A stretch of 34,864 nt of DNA, taken from the NCBI GenBank assembly GCA_938082375.1, contig CALKCJ010000003.1:1-34864 (forward strand), in the 5' to 3' direction. The notes below the pieces were generated by a model, which worked only from the letters and a program-made list of their open reading frames with translations, searched no databases and was not told the DNA's origin. Both the position numbers and the translations under genes were made by a program. Source of the DNA: an uncultured Thermomicrobiaceae bacterium. GTDB taxonomy: Bacteria > Chloroflexota > Chloroflexia > Thermomicrobiales > Thermomicrobiaceae. Positions 34,161-34,864 of the stretch are shown here, in pieces; the stretch's first letter is position 1; each line of letters begins with the position of its first letter.

Positions 34161-34522
34161 ATGGCCCACGTGCCCGCAGCAGGGTCACGCTACATCACCC
34201 CTGCACCACGCCGCTTGGCGCTGGCACTCCTGCTTACCTTGGTCGCTGGCAGCCTGCCGCCCGTGTACCGGCTGCTCCGAACCCCGCCGTCATATCAGGA
34301 AGCGGAGTCGATCGTCTTCGGCCAGATCAACTTGCCTGAGATCGTCGCCCTCGAGGTCGAGTAGAGGGAGCGTGGCATCGCTTCCCGGTGGCCGCGCCGG
34401 GCTACATCGTTCGCCTCGAGGGCTTCACTGGTGCCCCGACCGCCTACCGTTGGTTCGACGCGGACAGCGACGTGGTGCGGACGCAGGGCTTCGTCTCGGG
34501 CCTCGTCCCTGTCCGGGACTAG
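34161..34522 (+). pseudogene. small membrane protein gene broken by a frameshift
   Basis: The first frame (start at ATG 34161 or GTG 34170, the latter nine bases after GAGGAG) encodes an N-terminal membrane helix RRLALALLLTLVAGSLPPVY and ends INLPEIVALEVE at a TAG (34362-34364). Directly after, a different frame continues with EGAWHRFPVAAPGYIVRLEG and runs coherently through TAYRWFDADSDVVRTQGF to a TAG at 34520-34522. Removing the five bases TAGAG at 34362-34366 would join them as LEVEGAWHRF. It looks like a recent 5-bp insertion or a sequence error in a protein of about 115 aa. No family was recognised. Confidence 0.6.
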
Positions 34523-34632
34523 GGAACACGCGGCTGAGCCCACGCGCCGGAGCTGCCCGGCTCGCCTCCACTGCGATTCGGGTAACGCCGTGTTGCGACC
34601 GGCAGGCACCTGGCCGGTTCTGGTTCCTCGGT

Positions 34633-34661
34633 TTGACCCGCTCTGGTCGGAAGAGTACGAT
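34633..34661 (+). promoter_or_regulatory. predicted selD promoter
   Basis: TTGACC (34633-34638) and TACGAT (34656-34661) are exactly 17 bp apart. The start near 34668 would give a leader of about 52 nt before GTG 34720. The rest of 34523-34719 has no gene. Confidence 0.65.
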
Positions 34662-34719
34662 TCAACGAGCGATTGGCTTGGCCATCAGCGAGTGGCCCAG
34701 CGAAGGTTCAGGTTAACTC

Positions 34720-34864
34720 GTGTACACGCGCGACGAGATCCGGCTCACCACGCTGGCAAGCTGCGCCGGTTGAGCGGGCAAGCTGGGTCCGGCGGCCCTG
34801 GCGCAGGTTCTGCGCCCGCTCGAACAGCGCACTGACCCCAACCTGCTCGTTGGTCTCCAGACCA
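34720..34864 (+). CDS. selD: selenophosphate synthetase SelD, selenocysteine-containing, truncated by window end
   Basis: SelD makes selenophosphate, the selenium donor for selenocysteine and selenouridine. From GTG 34720 the frame reads RDEIRLTTLASCAG, then TGA (34771-34773), then AGKLGPAALAQVLRPLEQRTDPNLLVGLQT to the window end. The TGA falls on the catalytic Cys/Sec position of SelD, with the essential Lys three residues later (U-A-G-K, as C-x-x-K in Cys-type SelD), so it is read as selenocysteine rather than stop. A TAA just upstream (34714) rules out an earlier start. The bases after TGA can fold into a GGG/CCC-centred hairpin as a bacterial SECIS would. Only the first 48 codons are present. 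This implies that selA, selB and selC exist elsewhere in the genome. Confidence 0.85.

Noticed and set aside
34431-34835. 134-codon plus-strand frame across the selD start
   Set aside because: It is in a different frame from the SelD-coding sequence, and its product has no family resemblance.

Overview
The window is about 35 kb of GC-rich bacterial DNA with tightly packed genes, many ATGA or GTGA stop/start overlaps and frequent GTG starts. The gene set (LysW-carrier lysine pathway, complete type I-B CRISPR-Cas, DegS/DegU-like two-component pair, a selenophosphate synthetase with in-frame UGA, valyl-tRNA synthetase with zinc ribbon motifs) suggests a thermophilic Chloroflexota, most likely class Thermomicrobia (Thermomicrobium/Sphaerobacter relatives). 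That placement is an inference from gene content and composition, not from a marker gene.

Layout. (1) 1-9770, minus strand: a complete subtype I-B CRISPR-Cas locus in the order cas6-cas8b-cas7-cas5-cas3-cas4-cas1-cas2-leader-array. The array (30-bp repeats, 34-36-bp spacers) runs off the left edge, and a good sigma70-type promoter for it lies in the leader. (2) 9990-13532: a dolichyl-phosphate-glucose type glycosyltransferase, an AroM-family protein, and a cytoplasmic histidine kinase/NarL-type regulator pair. (3) 13575-20268: mutL, an unknown 175-aa gene, valS with a long leader carrying an intrinsic terminator, and a two-gene unit of an RraA-like aldolase and a small helical protein. (4) 20440-23683: a SHOCT membrane protein coupled to a c-type cytochrome, a VOC-fold protein with a palindrome at its predicted transcription start, and a six-Asp-box beta-propeller coupled to a MoaD/ThiS-like protein ending in Gly-Gly. 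(5) 23882-26125, minus strand: a CopB-type (CPH) P-type ATPase with a His-rich N-terminus, whose promoter contains a CsoR-like palindrome. (6) 26219-32764, plus strand: the LysW operon lysW-[lysX-like]-lysK-lysX-lysY-lysZ-lysJ, preceded by a ~330-nt leader with a terminator hairpin. (7) 32911-34864: a secreted protein and a small downstream gene on the minus strand; then on the plus strand a pair of tandem palindromic sites, a frameshifted small membrane protein gene, and the 5' end of selD with selenocysteine codon UGA.

How the genes work together. The cas genes supply crRNA processing (Cas6), the Cascade complex (Cas8b/Cas7/Cas5), target degradation (Cas3) and spacer acquisition (Cas4/Cas1/Cas2). 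The lys genes encode the second half of lysine synthesis from 2-aminoadipate on the carrier LysW; the homocitrate synthase/homoaconitase half is not in the window. The most interesting points are the first ATP-grasp gene of the lys operon, which has lost the LysX catalytic motifs; the propeller plus ubiquitin-like diglycine pair; the two unidentified attenuator leaders (valS, lysW); and the selD UGA, which ordinary gene calling would treat as a stop.
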